Positions 47,514 to 57,277 are shown, counted from the first letter of the stretch. The stretch: 64,000 nucleotides of DNA from Tardibacter chloracetimidivorans (GCF_001890385.1 NZ_CP018221.1:1289501-1353500), one strand, 5' to 3'. Numbers and translations: made by a program. The notes: generated by a model from the letters alone, not told the origin.

Positions 47514-48815
47514 TCAAAGGACATATTTGCTGAGATCGGTATTGCGCGCGATCTCGCTCAACTGCTTTTCCACAAATGCCCGGTCGATCGCCACCGTCTG
47601 CCCCTGCCGGGCCTCCGCATCGAAGCTGATGTCCTCCAGCAGCTTTTCCATCACCGTCTGCAGACGCCGCGCCCCGATATTCTCGATCTCGGCGTTCACC
47701 TGCGCGGCGATGCGGGCGATGGCGGCGATGCCGTCCTCGCTGAACTCCAGCGCCACCTCCTCGGTCCCCAGAAGCGCCTGATACTGACGGATCAGCGAGG
47801 CTTCGGTGTCGGTGAGGATGTGGACGAAATCCGCCTCGGTAAGGCCCTTCAACTCGACGCGGATCGGCAGCCGCCCCTGCAGTTCCGGCAACAGGTCGGA
47901 AGGTTTGGCGACGTGGAACGCGCCGGATGCGATGAAGAGGACATGGTCGGTCTTCACCGGCCCGTATTTCGTGGCCACCGTCGTCCCTTCGATCAGCGGC
48001 AGCAGGTCGCGCTGGACGCCTTCGCGGCTGACCGACCCGCCGCGCACATCCGATGTGGCGATCTTGTCGACCTCATCCAGAAAGACGATCCCGTTCGCCT
48101 CGGCATTCGACAGCGCCTCGCGCGAAATCTCGTCCTGGTCGAGCCGGCGGTCCGCCTCTTCCTCTACCAGCTTGGCGAATGCGGCGGGCACCTTCAGGCG
48201 GCGGCGCTTGGTGCGCTGGCCCATCTTGCCCAACATGTCGCCCAGGTTGATCATGCCGATCTGCCCGCCGCCCATGCCGGAAAGGTCGAGAGGCATATTG
48301 GGCGCTTCTTCCACCTCGATCTCCACCTCGCTCTCGGTCAGATGGCCATCCCTGAACCGCTGGCGGAAGGCGGAACGGGTTGCCTCGGAGGCATCCTTGC
48401 CGACCAGCGCATCCAGCAGCCGCGCCTCGGCGGCTTCCTCCGCCTTCTCGCGCACAGCCTCGCGGCGCACATCGCGGGTCAGACGGATCGATTCTTCCAC
48501 CAGATCGCGGATGATCGATTCCACGTCGCGGCCGACATAGCCAACCTCGGTGAACTTGGTCGCTTCCACCTTCACGAACGGGGCCTGCGCCAGCTTTGCG
48601 AGACGGCGGCTGATCTCGGTCTTGCCGCAGCCGGTCGGCCCGATCATCAATATGTTCTTGGGCGTCACTTCGTCGCGCAGCGCTGAATCGAGCTGCTGCC
48701 GACGCCAGCGATTGCGCAGCGCCACCGCGACGGCGCGCTTGGCGTCCTTCTGGCCGATGATATAGCGGTCAAGTTCGGCGACCACGGCCGAAGGCGTCAG
48801 TTTATCGATACTCAT
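47514..48815 (-). CDS. hslU: ATP-dependent protease ATPase subunit HslU
   Basis: A 433-residue AAA+ unfoldase that feeds substrates to HslV. Walker A is [16 protein letters not shown], Walker B is [13 protein letters not shown], and the sensor-2/C-terminal [13 protein letters not shown] is the sequence that inserts into HslV. The ATG at 48815 ([10 protein letters not shown]) gives the family length; an upstream GTG is in frame. It is downstream of hslV in an hslVU operon. Confidence 0.96.
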   Translation of the reverse strand: MSIDKLTPSAVVAELDRYIIGQKDAKRAVAVALRNRWRRQQLDSALRDEVTPKNILMIGPTGCGKTEISRRLAKLAQAPFVKVEATKFTEVGYVGRDVESIIRDLVEESIRLTRDVRREAVREKAEEAAEARLLDALVGKDASEATRSAFRQRFRDGHLTESEVEIEVEEAPNMPLDLSGMGGGQIGMINLGDMLGKMGQRTKRRRLKVPAAFAKLVEEEADRRLDQDEISREALSNAEANGIVFLDEVDKIATSDVRGGSVSREGVQRDLLPLIEGTTVATKYGPVKTDHVLFIASGAFHVAKPSDLLPELQGRLPIRVELKGLTEADFVHILTDTEASLIRQYQALLGTEEVALEFSEDGIAAIARIAAQVNAEIENIGARRLQTVMEKLLEDISFDAEARQGQTVAIDRAFVEKQLSEIARNTDLSKYVL

Positions 48816-48845
48816 TCGTTTCCGTTTCTTCTCCACGTCAATCCA

Positions 48846-49397
48846 CTAGATTGAGGAATCCAGCGACTCCACCGTCACATTCTCGTTGGTGTAGACGCAG
48901 ACATCGGCTGCGATCTGCATGGCCTTGCGCGCGATCTTCTCGGCGTCCTCCTCATAGTCCATCAGCGCCCGGGCTGCCGACAGGGCATAGTTGCCGCCAG
49001 AACCGATGGCGGCGATCCCGTCGGCCGGCTCCAGCACATCGCCTGTACCGGTGAGGATCAGCGTCACATTGGCGTCGGCCACCGCCATCATCGCTTCCAG
49101 CCTGCGCAGATAGCGATCCGTCCGCCAGTCCTTGGCAAGCTCCACCGCCGCCCGCATCAGCTGGCCGGGATGTCGCTCCAGCTTGGTCTCCAGCCGCTCG
49201 AACAGGGTGAAGGCGTCGGCCGTGGCCCCGGCAAAGCCGCCGATCACCGATCCGTCGCCCAGCTTGCGCACCTTGCGGGCATTGGCCTTTATCACCGTCT
49301 GCCCCAGCGAGACCTGTCCGTCGCCCGCCACCACCACCTTTCCGTTCTTGCGCACCGAAAGAATGGTCGTGCCGTGCCAGCTTGTGTTGTCGCTCAT
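48846..49397 (-). CDS. hslV: ATP-dependent protease catalytic subunit HslV
   Basis: A 183-residue threonine protease of the proteasome-like family. The catalytic Thr is in [19 protein letters not shown], preceded by a nine-residue propeptide (MSDNTSWHG) that would be removed. Conserved [20 protein letters not shown] and [16 protein letters not shown] follow. The ATG at 49397 lies five bases after GGAG. It is transcribed with hslU. Confidence 0.96.
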   Translation of the reverse strand: MSDNTSWHGTTILSVRKNGKVVVAGDGQVSLGQTVIKANARKVRKLGDGSVIGGFAGATADAFTLFERLETKLERHPGQLMRAAVELAKDWRTDRYLRRLEAMMAVADANVTLILTGTGDVLEPADGIAAIGSGGNYALSAARALMDYEEDAEKIARKAMQIAADVCVYTNENVTVESLDSSI

Positions 49398-49490
49398 GGG
49401 ATCTCCGAAGAAGCTGTTCGAAACCATATAGGAAGGAGGCGATGGGGATGCTAGGCGATGGCGTTTCAAACTGCTAAGGGCGCGGCCATC

Positions 49491-50090
49491 ATGCGCACCG
49501 CCACCATCAGACGCGATACGACCGAAACGCAGATCCTGGTCGAGCTGAACCTCGACGGCGCCGGGGTGTACGAGGTTTCGACCGGCATCGGCTTTCTCGA
49601 TCACATGCTGGAGCAGCTTTCGCGCCATTCGCTGATCGACCTGAAGGTCGACGCCAAGGGCGATCTCCACATCGACCAGCATCACACGACGGAAGACACC
49701 GCAATCGCCATCGGCGAGGCGCTGTCAAAGGCGCTGGGCGACCGCAAGGGCATCACCCGCTACGGCCACGCCTATGCGCCGATGGACGAGACGCTGAGCC
49801 GGGTCGCGCTCGACATTTCCGGGCGGCCGTTCACCGTGTGGAGGGCGGAGTTCAGCCAGAAGCGCCTCGGCGATTTCGATACCGAACTGTTCGAGCACTG
49901 GTTCCAGTCCTTCGCGCAGGCGGCGGGAATAACCCTGCACGTCGAGACGCTCCACGGGCGCAACAACCACCACATCATCGAAAGCATCTTCAAGGCGACC
50001 GCGCGGGCGCTTCGAACTGCGGTCGAAATAGACACGCGCAAGGCCGACAGCGTCCCTTCCACCAAGGGGACGCTCGGCGGCGCGGACTGA
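49491..50090 (+). CDS. hisB: imidazoleglycerol-phosphate dehydratase
   Basis: A 199-residue Mn-dependent dehydratase, the sixth step of histidine synthesis; it is the monofunctional form without the phosphatase domain. The metal-binding motifs [17 protein letters not shown] and [20 protein letters not shown] are present. The ATG at 49491 follows AAGGG; an in-frame ATG 11 codons upstream is less likely. It is the first gene of hisBHAF and divergent from hslV. Confidence 0.95.
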   Translation: MRTATIRRDTTETQILVELNLDGAGVYEVSTGIGFLDHMLEQLSRHSLIDLKVDAKGDLHIDQHHTTEDTAIAIGEALSKALGDRKGITRYGHAYAPMDETLSRVALDISGRPFTVWRAEFSQKRLGDFDTELFEHWFQSFAQAAGITLHVETLHGRNNHHIIESIFKATARALRTAVEIDTRKADSVPSTKGTLGGAD

Positions 50091-50719
50091 TGGCTGAAAA
50101 GATCGCGATCGTCGATTATGGCGCTGGCAATCTCCGCTCGGTCGCCAACGCGCTTGCCGTCGCCGCCGGGACGCGCGCCGTCAATGTGGTCACCACCGGC
50201 GCGCCGGAAGACGTGCGAACCGCAGACCGCGTCATCCTTCCCGGAGTGGGCGCGTTCGGCCAATGTGCCGCGGCGCTGCGCGCGCTTCCGGGCATGGAAG
50301 ACGCGCTTGAGGAGGCCGTGGTCCGCAAGGGCCGGCCGTTCCTCGGCATTTGCGTCGGCATGCAGCTTATGGCGGACAGCGGGCAGGAACATGGGGTCCA
50401 CAAGGGCCTTGGCTGGATCGGCGGCGATGTCGTGCGGCTTCAGCCCGCCGACATGGGGCTGAAGATTCCCCATATGGGCTGGAACAGGGTGGAGCCGGCC
50501 ACGGCCCCTTCGCCGATCGAGCCGGGCGAGGCCTATTTCGTCCACAGCTATCATTTTCGCGTCGCCGATCCCGCCCATCTGGCGGCGACCACCGATTACG
50601 GCCAGCGGATCACCGCCGCAGTCGCCCGCGACAATCTGCTTGGCGTGCAGTTTCACCCCGAAAAGAGCCAGCGCTACGGACTGGCGCTGCTCGAACGCTT
50701 TCTCGACTGGAACCCATAG
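50090..50719 (+). CDS. hisH: imidazole glycerol phosphate synthase glutaminase subunit HisH
   Basis: A 209-residue class I glutamine amidotransferase that supplies ammonia to HisF. The catalytic Cys is in FLGICVGMQLMADSG and the His/Glu in VQFHPEKSQRYGLALL. The oxyanion segment GVGAFGQC is present. The first A of its ATG is the last base of the hisB stop. Confidence 0.95.
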   Translation: MAEKIAIVDYGAGNLRSVANALAVAAGTRAVNVVTTGAPEDVRTADRVILPGVGAFGQCAAALRALPGMEDALEEAVVRKGRPFLGICVGMQLMADSGQEHGVHKGLGWIGGDVVRLQPADMGLKIPHMGWNRVEPATAPSPIEPGEAYFVHSYHFRVADPAHLAATTDYGQRITAAVARDNLLGVQFHPEKSQRYGLALLERFLDWNP

Positions 50720-50724
50720 AAAAA

Positions 50725-51465
50725 ATGTCGCTCATCATCTTTCCAGCCATTGATCTTAAAGGCGGGCAGGTCGTTCGTCTTGCCGAAGGCGACATGGATC
50801 GCGCCACCGTCTATGCTGATGATCCGGCGGGCCAGGCAGAGCTTTTCCACAAGCAGAACGCCACCCATCTGCATGTCGTCGATCTGGACGGCGCCTTTGC
50901 CGGTTGCTCCGTCAACACCGAGGCAGTCGAAGGCATATTGAAGGCGTTCAAGGGCAAGGTGCAGCTTGGCGGCGGAATCCGCGACCGCGCGGCGATCGAT
51001 CGCTGGCTTTCGCTTGGCGTTCACCGTGTCGTGATCGGCACCGCGGCGCTCGAGAATCCCGAGCTGATCCGCGAGGCGGCGCGCGACTACCCCGGCCGCA
51101 TCGTCGTCGCGGTCGATGCGAAGGACGGCATGGTCGCCACGCGCGGCTGGGCCGATGTCTCCACCATTACGGCGGTCGATCTGGCCTGCCGGTTCAACGA
51201 TGCGGGCGTCGCGTCGATCCTGTTCACCGACGTCGGCCGCGACGGGTTGCTGAAGGGCGCGAACATCAAGGCGACCGTCCATCTCGCACGCAAGACGAAC
51301 ATGCCCGTCATCGCAAGCGGCGGCGTGGCCGATCTGGGCGACATACTCGCGCTCGCCCGCGCCCATGCCGAGGGAATCGAAGGCGTGATCACCGGCCGCG
51401 CCATCTATGACGGGCGGCTCCAGCTTGCCGATGCGCTGGAGATAGCGGGACGCCAGCCGGGATGA
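50725..51465 (+). CDS. hisA: ProFAR isomerase HisA
   Basis: A 246-residue TIM-barrel isomerase. The catalytic aspartates are in [16 protein letters not shown] (near 10) and [12 protein letters not shown] (near 171). The phosphate sites QLGGGIRD and [10 protein letters not shown] are also present. It overlaps hisF by four bases, so HisA and HisF are co-translated. Confidence 0.95.
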   Translation: MSLIIFPAIDLKGGQVVRLAEGDMDRATVYADDPAGQAELFHKQNATHLHVVDLDGAFAGCSVNTEAVEGILKAFKGKVQLGGGIRDRAAIDRWLSLGVHRVVIGTAALENPELIREAARDYPGRIVVAVDAKDGMVATRGWADVSTITAVDLACRFNDAGVASILFTDVGRDGLLKGANIKATVHLARKTNMPVIASGGVADLGDILALARAHAEGIEGVITGRAIYDGRLQLADALEIAGRQPG

Positions 51466-52226
51466 CCGTCGCCGTCCGCATCATCCCCTGCCTCGACGTG
51501 GCCGGCGGCCGCGTCGTGAAGGGCGTGAACTTCGTTTCCCTGAAGGACGCGGGCGATCCTGTCGAACAGGCGCGCATCTATGACGCGCAGGGCGCGGACG
51601 AGCTTTGCTTCCTCGACATCACCGCCAGCCATGAAGGACGCGGCACGATTCTGGATGTCGTCACCCGAACGGCGTCGGTCTGCTTCATGCCGCTGACGGT
51701 CGGCGGCGGCGTCCGTTCGGTGGAGGATGCACGCGCCCTGCTGCTTGCCGGAGCCGACAAGGTCGCGGTCAATTCGGCAGCCGTCGCCCGGCCGGAGCTG
51801 GTCGGCGAGATGGCGCGCCAGTTCGGCGATCAATGCGTGGTGGGTGCGGTCGATGCGCGCGCGGCCACGCCCGGCAGGTGGGAGGTCTTCACCCACGGCG
51901 GCCGTCGCCCCACAGGCATTGACGCGGTCGAACATGCCGTTCGCCTCGCCAGCCTTGGCGCGGGCGAAATCCTTCTCACCTCGATGGATCGGGACGGCAC
52001 CCGCGACGGCTATGACCTGGCGCTCACCCGCGCGATCGCCGACCGCGTGACTGTTCCCGTCATCGCATCGGGCGGCGTCGGCAACGTGCAGCACCTTGTG
52101 GAGGGCGTGCGCGAAGGTCACGCCAGCGCGGTGCTTGCCGCTTCCATCTTCCACTTCGGCCAGCACAGCCTCGCCGAAGCCCGCGACGCGCTGAGACAGG
52201 CCGGGCTGCCCGTGCGAAGCTGCTGA
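51462..52226 (+). CDS. hisF: imidazole glycerol phosphate synthase cyclase subunit HisF
   Basis: A 254-residue TIM-barrel cyclase that partners HisH. The active-site Asp are in [16 protein letters not shown] (Asp11) and [37 protein letters not shown] and [17 protein letters not shown] complete the pattern. In most relatives hisE follows directly; here a PEP-CTERM gene lies between. Confidence 0.96.
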   Translation: MTVAVRIIPCLDVAGGRVVKGVNFVSLKDAGDPVEQARIYDAQGADELCFLDITASHEGRGTILDVVTRTASVCFMPLTVGGGVRSVEDARALLLAGADKVAVNSAAVARPELVGEMARQFGDQCVVGAVDARAATPGRWEVFTHGGRRPTGIDAVEHAVRLASLGAGEILLTSMDRDGTRDGYDLALTRAIADRVTVPVIASGGVGNVQHLVEGVREGHASAVLAASIFHFGQHSLAEARDALRQAGLPVRSC

Positions 52227-52525
52227 ACCCCGGCGTTAACGACTGTCGGAAAATTTTACAGTTCGAACCGAGGACCAGTCGAGCCGTTCCGGAGGCAGTC
52301 CGATTTAATGTTGGTTAACGGCCGAGCAAGTCTCTCATAACATGAATTAATGTTGGTTAATCAGCCACTTGTTAACCATCATTAAAAGTCGGTAGATCAT
52401 ACAGCTGCCCGTTTTGCAATCAGGTCGAAACCACCGCCGCGCCCGTAAAGCGGCGATATTAACCATCATGGCACAGGCTTTGCTGCTCTTCCGGCGCGGG
52501 TGTATCGCACGTCGGGAGGAAGTAG
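52227..52525 (+). promoter_or_regulatory. 299-bp intergenic region with repeated TTAACCAnCATTAA motifs
   Basis: The gap between hisF and the PEP-CTERM gene holds three 14-base copies of one motif: TTAATGTTGGTTAA at 52305-52318 and 52347-52360 (reverse orientation) and TTAACCATCATTAA at 52372-52385, plus a partial TTAACCATCAT at 52459-52469. The TTAACCAT core recalls CtrA half-sites, although TTAA-N6-TTAA is one base shorter than the CtrA consensus spacing. The region is AT-rich compared with its flanks and is the likely promoter/control region of the following gene. Confidence 0.6.
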
Positions 52526-53164
52526 ATGAAAGTTCAAGCATTGTTACCGCTGATGGCCGCCACTGTGGCTATTGCGCCAAGTCCGGTTTCGGCCGCCATA
52601 TTGATAGAAGACATCGAAAGCGCGGTTGCCATTCCGGACAATTTCTCGTTCAAGACGGAACTTGAAGCGGATTATTCTCTGGTGTCGCAAACCGGCGACC
52701 TCAGCAGCATTTCGGTTACGGCCCCGGCACGGATCAATTTCTATGCGCTTGGTTCCGAGAGCGGTCTTGAGAACACATTCCTGTTCGGGGCGCTCAGCCA
52801 CACCGAGGCCGATTACGCCTATGATCCCACACGCCTGATCGGATCGGCCGACTTCACCTCTCCGGGATCGTTCGGAGGGCTGGTATTCATGTCCGACGGC
52901 GGGTTACCGGCGGTTCCCGGTCTTTCAAACTTCGGCATATTCCTGCCGGTCGGATTTTCGGGGTCCAGCTATCTCACGGACACGCTGGTGTTCGGCTATG
53001 ACGATGGAGGCGCGTCGGACGACGATTACGATGATTTCGTGATCCTCGCCCAAATATCTCCCATTCCGGAAGCACATACCTGGGCGCTGCTTGTGGCCGG
53101 GTTCGGGCTCGTGGGCTGGCAGATGCGTCGCAGTCGGGCCCGGGGTCTTTCCACCGCGGGCTGA
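52526..53164 (+). CDS. PEP-CTERM sorting domain protein
   Basis: A 212-residue exported protein. It has a signal peptide (LLPLMAATVAIAPSPVSAA), a beta-rich mature domain with acidic Gly/Asp stretches (YDDGGASDDDYDDFVI), and the C-terminal sorting signal PIPEAHTWALLVAGFGLVGW followed by RRSRARG, the sphingomonad variant of PEP-CTERM that is processed by exosortase. The ATG follows GGAGG. It interrupts hisF and hisE and is followed by its own terminator. Confidence 0.85.
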   Translation: MKVQALLPLMAATVAIAPSPVSAAILIEDIESAVAIPDNFSFKTELEADYSLVSQTGDLSSISVTAPARINFYALGSESGLENTFLFGALSHTEADYAYDPTRLIGSADFTSPGSFGGLVFMSDGGLPAVPGLSNFGIFLPVGFSGSSYLTDTLVFGYDDGGASDDDYDDFVILAQISPIPEAHTWALLVAGFGLVGWQMRRSRARGLSTAG

Positions 53165-53201
53165 TGTCATCCATCTGAAAGCCGATGCACCTGCATGGGA
53201 G

Positions 53202-53228
53202 GCCGGTCGCTGCGTGCGGCCGGCTTTT
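53202..53228 (+). terminator. rho-independent terminator after the PEP-CTERM gene
   Basis: A 9-bp stem GCCGG(T)CGC / GCG(G)CCGGC with one T-G wobble pair, a five-base loop, then TTTT at 53225-53228. It separates the PEP-CTERM gene from hisE, so hisE probably has its own promoter or relies on read-through. Confidence 0.75.
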
Positions 53229-53288
53229 CCCCGTGGAAGGCGGGACAGGCTTCTGGCGCGCGGCGGGTACGTCGCGTAAGAAGCCCCC

Positions 53289-53612
53289 ATGACAGACACG
53301 CTCGCCCGCCTCCACGCCACCATCCTTTCCCGTCGGGGAGCGGATGCTTCCACATCCTATACCGCCAGCCTGTTCGCGCGCGGGCGGGCGCGGATTGCCC
53401 AGAAGCTCGGCGAGGAAGCGGTGGAAGCCGTGATCGCCGCGATCGGCGACGACCGGGAAAAGCTGGTCGGCGAGGCGGCGGACCTGCTGTTTCATCTTCA
53501 CGTCCTCCTTGCCGATATGGAGATCGACCCGGCGCAGGTCATGGCAGAACTTGACCGGCGTGAAGGCATCTCCGGCCTTGAGGAAAAGGCATCGCGCAAA
53601 AAGGGAGACTGA
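53289..53612 (+). CDS. hisE: phosphoribosyl-ATP pyrophosphatase
   Basis: A 107-residue MazG-like pyrophosphohydrolase, the second step of histidine synthesis. SYTASLFARGRARIAQKLGE, EAVEAVIAAIGDDREKLVGE and AADLLFHLHVLLAD carry the conserved Glu/Asp metal ligands. It is monofunctional (no HisI domain). It is followed closely by the HIT gene. Confidence 0.94.
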   Translation: MTDTLARLHATILSRRGADASTSYTASLFARGRARIAQKLGEEAVEAVIAAIGDDREKLVGEAADLLFHLHVLLADMEIDPAQVMAELDRREGISGLEEKASRKKGD

Positions 53613-53616
53613 CGAC

Positions 53617-53997
53617 GTGCCGATCGACCCCAAGCTGCCCTATGACGACAACAACATCTTCGCCAAAATCCTGCGCGGCGAGATTCCGTCGAAGAAAGTC
53701 TATGAGGACGACGGGATCTACGCCTTTCACGACATCAACCCGCAAGCGCCGGTCCATGTGCTCGTGATCCCCAAGGGCCGCTATGTCTCCTGGATGGACT
53801 TCACCGAAAAGGCGTCGGATGGGGAGATCGCTCAGTTCATTCGCGGGGTCGGCAAGGTCGCCGCGATGATGGGCCTGACGGATGATGGCTACCGCCTTCT
53901 CGCCAACATCGGCCAGCATGGTCACCAGGAAGTGCCCCACCTTCATGTCCACATCTTCGGGGGCCGCCAGCTCGGCGCGATGTTGCCTCGGGAATGA
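53617..53997 (+). CDS. HIT family (HinT-like) purine nucleoside phosphoramidase
   Basis: A 126-residue HIT protein. The histidine triad is in GHQEVPHLHVHIFGGRQLGA, preceded by FAKILRGEIPSKKVYEDDGI and PVHVLVIPKGRYVSW. HinT enzymes cleave nucleoside phosphoramidates. The GTG start at 53617 follows GGGAG with a nine-base spacer. The association with hisE is common in alphaproteobacteria. Confidence 0.92.
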   Translation: MPIDPKLPYDDNNIFAKILRGEIPSKKVYEDDGIYAFHDINPQAPVHVLVIPKGRYVSWMDFTEKASDGEIAQFIRGVGKVAAMMGLTDDGYRLLANIGQHGHQEVPHLHVHIFGGRQLGAMLPRE

Positions 53998-54100
53998 CGG
54001 AGGCCGGGGGTCAAACCACTTGACCATGTTGCGCTGCCGCGTCAGCTTGGCCACGGGATGAAGGCAGCGGCGCAAGGCCCGCTCTCACAAGGGGACACAT

Positions 54101-55669
54101 ATGCTCTTCTGGCGCGTCAAGCCGCTCGATGCGATTCTGGCGACAGCCGAGAAGAAGGCGCTCCACAGATCCCTTGGTCCCATCCAGCTTACCATGCTGG
54201 GCATCGGCGCGATCATCGGCACGGGCATTTTCGTGCTGACGGCGGAAGCCGCGCAAAAGGCCGGTCCCGGCATGATGTTCTCGTTCATCATCGCCGGTTT
54301 CGTCTGCGCGGTCGCGGCGCTCTGCTATTCGGAACTGTCGTCGATGGTTCCGGTCTCTGGCTCCGCCTATACCTACACCTATGCCGTAATGGGGGAATTG
54401 CTGGCATGGATGGTCGGCTGGGCGCTCATCCTTGAATATGCGGTTGCAGCCAGCGCAGTGTCGGTGGGCTGGTCGGGCTATTTCGTGGGGCTGCTCAGCA
54501 GTTCGCTCGACATCGTCGTCCCGCCCGCACTCGCCTCGGGTCCTTATGCCGGTGGCGTGGTGAACCTGCCGGCGCTCCTCATCGCGCTGCTGGTCACCTG
54601 GCTGCTGATGATCGGCACAAAGGAAAGCGCCCGCTTCAATGCGGTTCTGGTGGCGGTGAAGGTCACCGCGCTCACGCTGTTCATCGCCCTTACGATCCCG
54701 ATGATGAAGGGCGTCAATTTCGATCCCTTCGTACCTAATGGCTGGGGCAGCGTCGGCGTGGTCGGCGCGGCGGCGTCGATCTTCTTCGCCTATGTGGGCT
54801 TCGATGCGGTGTCGACCGCCGCCGAAGAAACGCGCAATCCCCAGCGCAACGTGCCGATCGGCCTCATCGCCTCGCTTGGCATCTGCACGGTCTTCTACCT
54901 TCTGGTATCGGCAGGCGCCATCGGCTCGCTGGGTGCGCAACCGGTCCGGGGCCTGGACGGTGAGATGCTGATGCCGGGGACCGTCGCCCTTGCCGATAGA
55001 TGCGCGGCACTTACAGCGCTTGGAACGGAACCACTCGTCTGCTCGCGGGAGGCGCTCGCCCATGTGCTGCGCAGCGTCGGCTATGAGCAGATCGGCAATC
55101 TCATCGGCCTTGCCGCCTTCCTCGCCCTGCCGTCGGTGGTGTTGATGATGCTGTTCGGCCAGACGCGCATCTTCTTCGTCATGGCGCGCGACGGCCTGCT
55201 TCCGGAGAAGCTCGCCAGCATCCACCCCCGGTGGAAGACGCCGCACGTCGTAACCGCAATCACCGGCTTCTTCGTCGCCCTCACCGCCGCCTTCCTACCG
55301 GTCGGCAAGCTGGCCGATATTTCCAATTCGGGGACGCTCTTCGCATTCTTCATGGTGGCGCTGTCGGTGATGATCCTGCGCCGCACGGACCCGACGCGGC
55401 ACCGGCCGTTTCGCACCCCCGCAGTGTGGATCGTCGCCCCGCTTGCCGTGGTCGGCTGCGTGGGGCTCTATGTCTCCCTTCCGTCGGACGCCATGCTCGT
55501 GCTGCCCGTCTGGGGCTGTCTCGGCCTGCTGATCTATTTCCTCTACGGCTATCGGAAGAGCCATGTCGCGCGCGGCCTGACGGAGGTGCACGAGGACGAT
55601 CCGGATGCGCCGCCGCAGCCGGTCCCGCCAATGCCGGACGCGCCTACGCCGGGCTACAAGCAGGCCTGA
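54101..55669 (+). CDS. APC superfamily amino acid permease
   Basis: A 522-residue inner-membrane transporter of the cationic amino acid type (YfnA/CAT-like). The hallmark first helix GIGAIIGTGIFVLTAEAA is followed by about 12 hydrophobic segments, VPVSGSAYTYTYAVMGELL, and FFAYVGFDAVSTAAEETRNP. A hydrophilic insert with Cys (DRCAALTALGT) lies between helices 7 and 8. A short Pro-rich tail ends it. Its substrate is not clear. Confidence 0.92.
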   Translation: MLFWRVKPLDAILATAEKKALHRSLGPIQLTMLGIGAIIGTGIFVLTAEAAQKAGPGMMFSFIIAGFVCAVAALCYSELSSMVPVSGSAYTYTYAVMGELLAWMVGWALILEYAVAASAVSVGWSGYFVGLLSSSLDIVVPPALASGPYAGGVVNLPALLIALLVTWLLMIGTKESARFNAVLVAVKVTALTLFIALTIPMMKGVNFDPFVPNGWGSVGVVGAAASIFFAYVGFDAVSTAAEETRNPQRNVPIGLIASLGICTVFYLLVSAGAIGSLGAQPVRGLDGEMLMPGTVALADRCAALTALGTEPLVCSREALAHVLRSVGYEQIGNLIGLAAFLALPSVVLMMLFGQTRIFFVMARDGLLPEKLASIHPRWKTPHVVTAITGFFVALTAAFLPVGKLADISNSGTLFAFFMVALSVMILRRTDPTRHRPFRTPAVWIVAPLAVVGCVGLYVSLPSDAMLVLPVWGCLGLLIYFLYGYRKSHVARGLTEVHEDDPDAPPQPVPPMPDAPTPGYKQA

Positions 55670-55690
55670 TCCCTACTTGCCTGTCCCATC

Positions 55691-55783
55691 GTCATGCTGA
55701 ACTGGTTTCAGCATCCATGAACTCAGGTCGGCGAGAAACGGGCCAGCACGGTGTTCATGGACCCTGAAACAAGTTGGGGTGAC
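55691..55783. repeat. REP-like palindromic element, long copy
   Basis: Two imperfect inverted arms of about 32 bases (55691-55722 and 55753-55783) share GTCA...CTGAACT/TTGTTTCAG..TCCATGAAC and enclose a 30-base centre. It lies between the convergent permease and PfkB genes and matches the shorter element at 11812-11837. It looks like a dispersed sphingomonad palindromic repeat; a REP-associated transposase is not in the window. Confidence 0.7.
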
Positions 55784-55793
55784 GGCCAAGGAG

Positions 55794-56786
55794 CTATGAA
55801 AGACTGGCCACCAAGGCCTTCAGGTCCGCTTCCGGGCGCGCGCCATAATGGCTGATGACTTCGGCCGCCGCGATCGCGCCCATATGCGCGCAGACCGGCA
55901 GTTCGCGGTTCTGCGCCAGACCCGCCAGAAACCCGGCTGCAAACAGGTCACCCGCGCCGGTCGTATCGACGATATGCGTGACCGGAGCGGCGGGCACCGG
56001 ATGCCGCTCGCCACCGGCCAGCACGACTGCGCCTTTTTCCGATCGCGTGATGACCACGACTTCGGCCTTGCCCTCCAGCCAGTCAGCGGCTGAATCGAAG
56101 CTGTCGGTCCTCGTCAGCGAGCAGGCCTCGTCCTCGTTGGCGAACAATATGTCGATCGCGCCGCTTTCTATAAGGGTCCGGAAGTCGCTCCGGTGACGGT
56201 CCACGCAAAAGCCGTCCGAGAGCGTGAAGGCGACCTTGCGGCCGGCGTTCCGAGCGGTTTCAATCGCAACCCGCATCGCCGCGCGCGGTGCTTCGGGGTC
56301 CCACAGATAGCCTTCAAGGTACAGGATCGCCGCAGACCGGATCAGCTCATGGTCGAGGTCGTCCGCGTGCAGGTGCTGGGAAGCGCCGAGAAAGGTGTTC
56401 ATCGTGCGCTGCGCGTCGGACGTGACAAGGATGAGGCAGCGGGCGGTCGGCGGCTCCTCCGCCCCGGCCGGCGAATCGAAGTGGACGCCGAGCGCGCGTA
56501 TGTCGTGGCGGAACACTTCGCCAAGCTGGTCGGGGGCGACCCGGCCGATGAACCCGGCCCTGCACCCCAGCGCGGCGACGCCTGCCGCCGTATTCGCCGC
56601 AGAACCGCCAGAGGTTTCCCGGCCCGGCGCCATGCGTCCATAGAGCCTTGTCGCCTCCTCTGCGTCGATCAGCCGCATGGAGCCCTTGACCAGCCCTTCA
56701 GAGCCGAGGAACGCCTCGTCGGTGGTTGCGATCACATCGACGATGGCGTTGCCGATCGCAAGGACATCCAGCGGCGGATAGGGCAT
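55794..56786 (-). CDS. PfkB family carbohydrate/adenosine kinase
   Basis: A 330-residue ribokinase-fold kinase. DVLAIGNAIVDVIATTDEAF at the N-terminus, GGSAANTAAGVAALG, and the second PfkB signature DTTGAGDLFAAGFLAGLAQ with its catalytic Asp place it firmly in the family, closest to adenosine kinase. The ATG at 56786 follows GAGGAAAG. The stop is just beyond the REP-like element. Confidence 0.9.
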   Translation of the reverse strand: MPYPPLDVLAIGNAIVDVIATTDEAFLGSEGLVKGSMRLIDAEEATRLYGRMAPGRETSGGSAANTAAGVAALGCRAGFIGRVAPDQLGEVFRHDIRALGVHFDSPAGAEEPPTARCLILVTSDAQRTMNTFLGASQHLHADDLDHELIRSAAILYLEGYLWDPEAPRAAMRVAIETARNAGRKVAFTLSDGFCVDRHRSDFRTLIESGAIDILFANEDEACSLTRTDSFDSAADWLEGKAEVVVITRSEKGAVVLAGGERHPVPAAPVTHIVDTTGAGDLFAAGFLAGLAQNRELPVCAHMGAIAAAEVISHYGARPEADLKALVASLS

Positions 56787-56893
56787 TGGCGGCTTTCCTC
56801 GATAGAGAAGTGGAAGGCGCACTGCCTAACGGGCCGCACCGTCTCCCGCAACGGTGATTGACCCGCTGCTTTTGACCGGCCATCACTTTCCCG

Positions 56894-57268
56894 ATGTCGC
56901 CACTTTCCCGTTTCCAATCCACCGTCGTCCTGGTGGCGCTGGCCCTGCTGGCCGCATGCGCCCCGTCTCCTCCAGCTCCGGTGACAGCGCCTCCGCCCCT
57001 GCCGGTGGCCGGGTTGGAGCGGGTGATGGGCAAGGATGAAAGGGCGCTGTTCGCCCTGTTCGGAGAGCCTGATCTGGACGTCCGGGAAGGCCATGCCCGC
57101 AAATATCAGTTCGCAGGGCCGTTCTGCGTGCTGGACGTCTATCTCTATCCCACCAGGGCGGGACTTGCGCCGGTCGTCACCTATGTCGAGGCGCGCGACC
57201 TGAAAGGCGCGGACCTGGACCGGGCGTCCTGCATCGCCGCCCTCGCCCGGCGCCCGGCGGCGCGCTAG
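56894..57268 (+). CDS. small hypothetical lipoprotein
   Basis: A 124-residue protein with a lipoprotein signal (LVALALLAACAPSPP, lipid Cys) and a Pro-rich linker, followed by a compact domain with GKDERALFALFGEPDLDVRE, a SmpA/BamE-like opening. Two further Cys (PFCVLDVYL, RASCIAAL) may pair. It would be anchored to a membrane. The function is unknown; a BamE-like fold is only suggested. It is convergent with queG. Confidence 0.65.
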   Translation: MSPLSRFQSTVVLVALALLAACAPSPPAPVTAPPPLPVAGLERVMGKDERALFALFGEPDLDVREGHARKYQFAGPFCVLDVYLYPTRAGLAPVVTYVEARDLKGADLDRASCIAALARRPAAR

Positions 57269-57277
57269 GGCCAAAAC

